Source: CAYOKT01 sp964404605
GTDB taxonomy: Bacteria > Electryoneota > Electryoneia > Electryoneales > Electryoneaceae
Length of the DNA: 26,211 bases
NCBI GenBank assembly: GCA_964404605.1
Contig: CAYOKT010000039.1
Coordinates: 1 to 26,211, forward strand
Reading direction: 5' to 3'
Positions 24,561-26,211 of the stretch are shown piece by piece. Position numbers and translations under genes: made by a program. Every line of letters starts with the position of its first letter. The stretch's first letter is position 1. The notes beneath the pieces are model-generated. The model was not told the origin of the DNA, did not search any database, and saw only the letters and a list, made by a program, of their open reading frames with translations.

Positions 24561-24599
24561 TTGATAAACAAGAACAAGGACCAGAGGGGAGAGGAGACG

Positions 24600-25514
24600 A
24601 TGACCGATCGCGTACGTGAGATTCTCAGTTGGTACAGCCACCGCAATTCCGGTGTGCGCACGAACCTGTACCGTATGCTGATGACAGGCAAGCTCGCGGG
24701 AACGGGCAAGTTCGTCATCCTGCCGGTGGACCAGGGGTTCGAGCATGGCCCGCTGCGCACCTTCCTGCCCAACGAGGCGGGGTTCGACCCGCTGTATCAC
24801 CCGCAGCTCGCGCTGGATGCCGGCTGCAATGCCTACGCCGCCCCGCTCGGCTTCATCGAGGCGGCGGCGGATGCCTATCCCGGGCAGATCCCGCTGATCC
24901 TCAAGCTGAACAGCCATGACATGCTGCACAGCGATACCGATCCGATCCCGGCGATCACCGGGTCGGTGGATGATGCCCTGCGCACGGGTTGCGCCGCCAT
25001 CGGCTTCACGATTTACCCCGGCTCGCTGATGCGCGAGGAGATGTACGAGCAGCTCCGCGAGCTGATCGAAGAGGCGCACAGCGTCGGCCTCGCCGCCGTG
25101 GTCTGGTCCTATCCCCGCGGGGAGGACCTGCAGAAGGAGGATGAGACCGCGGTGGATGTCTCCTGCTACGCGGCGCAGATCGCCTGCCAGCTCGGCGCGG
25201 ACATCGTCAAGGTGAAACCCCCGAAGAAGCACATCTTCCAGGCGGAGAACGCCAAGGCCATCGAGGAGTCGGGCGCACCCATCGAGACCCTCGAGGACCG
25301 GATCCGGCTCGTGGTGAAGAGTGCTTTCGACGGCCACAGGATCGTCATTTTCTCCGGCGGCGCGAAGGGGTCCGATGAGAAGGTCCTCGAGGAGATCCGC
25401 GGCATCCATGCCGGCGGCGGGTTCGGCAGCATCATCGGCCGCAACAGCTTCCAGCGGAAGAAGCAGGACGCCATCGCCCTTCTCAGCCGCATCATGGAGA
25501 TCTACGCGGGCTGA
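24600..25514 (+). CDS. fbaB: Class I fructose-bisphosphate aldolase, DhnA/FbaB type
   Basis: This 304-aa Schiff-base aldolase of the archaeal-type/DhnA family cleaves or forms fructose 1,6-bisphosphate in glycolysis or gluconeogenesis. The N-terminal FVILPVDQGFEHGP (38-51) is the family hallmark. LKLNSHD lies at 101-107, VVWSYPRG at 167-174, and ADIVKVKPPKK (200-210) carries the candidate Schiff-base lysines Lys204/Lys206. FSGGAKGSDE (251-260) and GGGFGSIIGRNSF (272-284) form the phosphate-binding loops. A GGGGAGAGGAG run directly precedes ATG 24600. It is likely transcribed from its own promoter and ended by the hairpin at 25588-25623. The symbol follows the E. coli class I enzyme and is tentative. 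Confidence 0.92.
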   Translation: MTDRVREILSWYSHRNSGVRTNLYRMLMTGKLAGTGKFVILPVDQGFEHGPLRTFLPNEAGFDPLYHPQLALDAGCNAYAAPLGFIEAAADAYPGQIPLILKLNSHDMLHSDTDPIPAITGSVDDALRTGCAAIGFTIYPGSLMREEMYEQLRELIEEAHSVGLAAVVWSYPRGEDLQKEDETAVDVSCYAAQIACQLGADIVKVKPPKKHIFQAENAKAIEESGAPIETLEDRIRLVVKSAFDGHRIVIFSGGAKGSDEKVLEEIRGIHAGGGFGSIIGRNSFQRKKQDAIALLSRIMEIYAG

Positions 25515-25587
25515 GCGGCGGGCGGGATCGACCGGGGTGGTCAGGAAAACCGGCTGCTTCCCAGTGGTCGATGGTGAGTGATTGCTG

Positions 25588-25623
25588 CATACGAAACTGC
25601 CCTGCGCAGGGCGGTTTCGTATG
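25588..25623 (+). terminator. Strong hairpin, probable intrinsic terminator after the aldolase
   Basis: A 36-bp inverted repeat with 17-bp arms, CATACGAAACTGCCCTG and CAGGGCGGTTTCGTATG, around CG, with one T-G wobble. A GC-rich inner stem has A-rich and T-rich outer parts (GAAAC/GTTTC), a layout typical of bidirectional terminators, though the T-run is short. It lies 73 bp after the aldolase stop. Confidence 0.6.
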
Positions 25624-25631
25624 TTGTGTGG

Positions 25632-25654
25632 CCCTGTCAGCTTCGATGACAGGG
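25632..25654 (+). terminator. Second hairpin before the ICMT-family gene
   Basis: Perfect 8-bp arms CCCTGTCA (25632-25639) and TGACAGGG (25647-25654) with a 7-nt loop, followed by TTTGATCGATTCTTTC. It lies 8 bp after the first hairpin. It could be a back-up terminator, or a leader structure of the downstream methyltransferase gene whose ribosome site begins about 24 nt later. Confidence 0.45.
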
Positions 25655-25688
25655 TTTGATCGATTCTTTCATCGGGGAAGGAAATGAC

Positions 25689-26210
25689 ATGGCTCGCGAA
25701 CCGGCAGAGAGGAAGGTCCGGCGACACCGGGAGGATCTGACCGGCGAACATGTGGCGGGCGATGCCGGACAGCTCGTACTGGCGTGCCTGTTTGCGGCGG
25801 TATGGATCGCCGACACCTCCTTCTTCGAGTACACGACGGTTCTCAACCGGGTTGTACCCTTCAGCGTCAGGATTCCGGTCGCCGTCGTTCTGTTGGTCCT
25901 CTCCGGCTACCTGGCGGTTGCGGGTCTGACCATCGTGTTCGGCGGGAAGAGGGAAACGCCCGGCGTGATCAGGGTGGGTGTGTTCAGCGTCGTCCGCCAT
26001 CCGATCTACCTGAGCGAGATCCTGCTGTATCTCGGCTTTCTGACGCTGGACATCTCCCTGGCCGCCGCCGTGGTGTGGCTTGTCGCGATCGGGTTCCTGC
26101 ATTCCATCTCGCGATTCGAGGAGAGACTTCTACTCGCTCGCTTCGGCGAGGAGTATGAGAAGTACATGCGCGATGTGCCGATGTGGATACCCCGGCTTCG
26201 GAAGAGGTGA
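25689..26210 (+). CDS. ICMT/PEMT-family membrane methyltransferase
   Basis: This complete 173-aa protein ends one base before the window edge. After a charged 30-residue N-terminus come membrane helices at about 31-47 and 58-85. The family core VRHPIYLSEILLYLGFLTL follows (about 102-120), then further helices and the C-terminal FEERLLLARFGEEYEKYMRD with VPMWIPRL. The HPxYL and EE...FGEEY...VP..IP signature defines isoprenylcysteine carboxyl methyltransferase / phospholipid methyltransferase-like proteins, which use S-adenosylmethionine within the membrane. In bacteria their substrates are usually unknown (lipids, quinones or prenyl compounds). ATG 25689 is supported by GAAGGAA 6 nt upstream. 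It is a paralogue of the fragment at 23191-23328, with clear C-terminal pattern similarity but different sequence. Confidence 0.85.
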   Translation: MAREPAERKVRRHREDLTGEHVAGDAGQLVLACLFAAVWIADTSFFEYTTVLNRVVPFSVRIPVAVVLLVLSGYLAVAGLTIVFGGKRETPGVIRVGVFSVVRHPIYLSEILLYLGFLTLDISLAAAVVWLVAIGFLHSISRFEERLLLARFGEEYEKYMRDVPMWIPRLRKR

Positions 26211-26211
26211 C

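Noticed and set aside
25527..25572. 7-bp inverted repeat ATCGACC/GGTCGAT after the aldolase
   Set aside because: The arms are short and the spacer is 32 bp. The much stronger hairpin at 25588-25623 explains transcription ending.
1..26211. CRISPR arrays, tRNA or rRNA genes, phage or transposase genes
   Set aside because: None were seen. The only repeats are the pair at 1-146 and the gap-flanking 55-mers, and no clover-leaf or integrase-like sequence was recognised by eye. A tRNAscan or Infernal run would be needed to exclude small RNAs.

Overview
This is a 26.2 kb piece of a very GC-rich bacterial genome. The scaffold contains one run of 100 N, so it is most likely a draft or metagenome-assembled genome. 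Genes are dense and have short spacers. Many start at GTG or TTG behind G-rich Shine-Dalgarno sequences, and several neighbours overlap by ATGA or GTGA. The mix of genes (a SpoIIE-type phosphatase with a multi-pass membrane sensor, an AttH-type secreted protein with its ABC exporter, a full 2-oxoglutarate dehydrogenase set) fits an uncultured, aerobic or facultative, diderm lineage such as the Gemmatimonadota/Eisenbacteria-like groups. That placement is an impression from base composition and gene style, not a demonstrated assignment.

Layout. Positions 1-201 hold two copies of a 50-bp repeat built around a perfect CCCGGGAAT/ATTCCCGGG palindrome. Next come a minus-strand RluD-type pseudouridine synthase (202-1245) and a divergent MFS transporter (1351-2583). 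A compact minus-strand operon follows (7003 down to 2614): LolD-like ATPase, two-FtsX-domain permease and AttH/CrtC-type secreted lipocalin-like protein, with start/stop overlaps at both junctions. Divergent from it are an ETHE1/glyoxalase II-like metallo-beta-lactamase-fold hydrolase (7266-7907) and a membrane-bound GAF-PP2C (SpoIIE) phosphatase (7960-10491). A patch of lower GC (about 10640-12300) carries a nitronate monooxygenase-like enzyme and about 380 bp with no convincing gene.

From 12311 to 23009 lies a central-carbon block on the plus strand: two adjacent citrate synthase homologues overlapping by ATGA, a class I aminotransferase, a nitrilase-fold amidase, and sucA-sucB-lpd for the 2-oxoglutarate dehydrogenase complex. 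After the sequence gap come the C-terminal fragment of an isoprenylcysteine methyltransferase-family protein, a ribokinase-like PfkB sugar kinase and a class I (DhnA-type) fructose-bisphosphate aldolase. A strong terminator-like hairpin then precedes a complete second ICMT/PEMT-family membrane methyltransferase, which ends one base before the window does.

Most notable: the first citrate synthase homologue has Gln and Asn where the catalytic His and Asp should be. The second keeps the His/His/Asp triad but lacks C-terminal substrate-binding arginines. They look co-translated, which suggests a heteromeric or repurposed citrate synthase-like enzyme encoded beside the 2-oxoglutarate dehydrogenase genes. 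Also notable are a 55-bp identical sequence on both sides of the N gap (an assembly signature) and probable leaderless starts with a TATCTT hexamer 5-6 nt before ATG.
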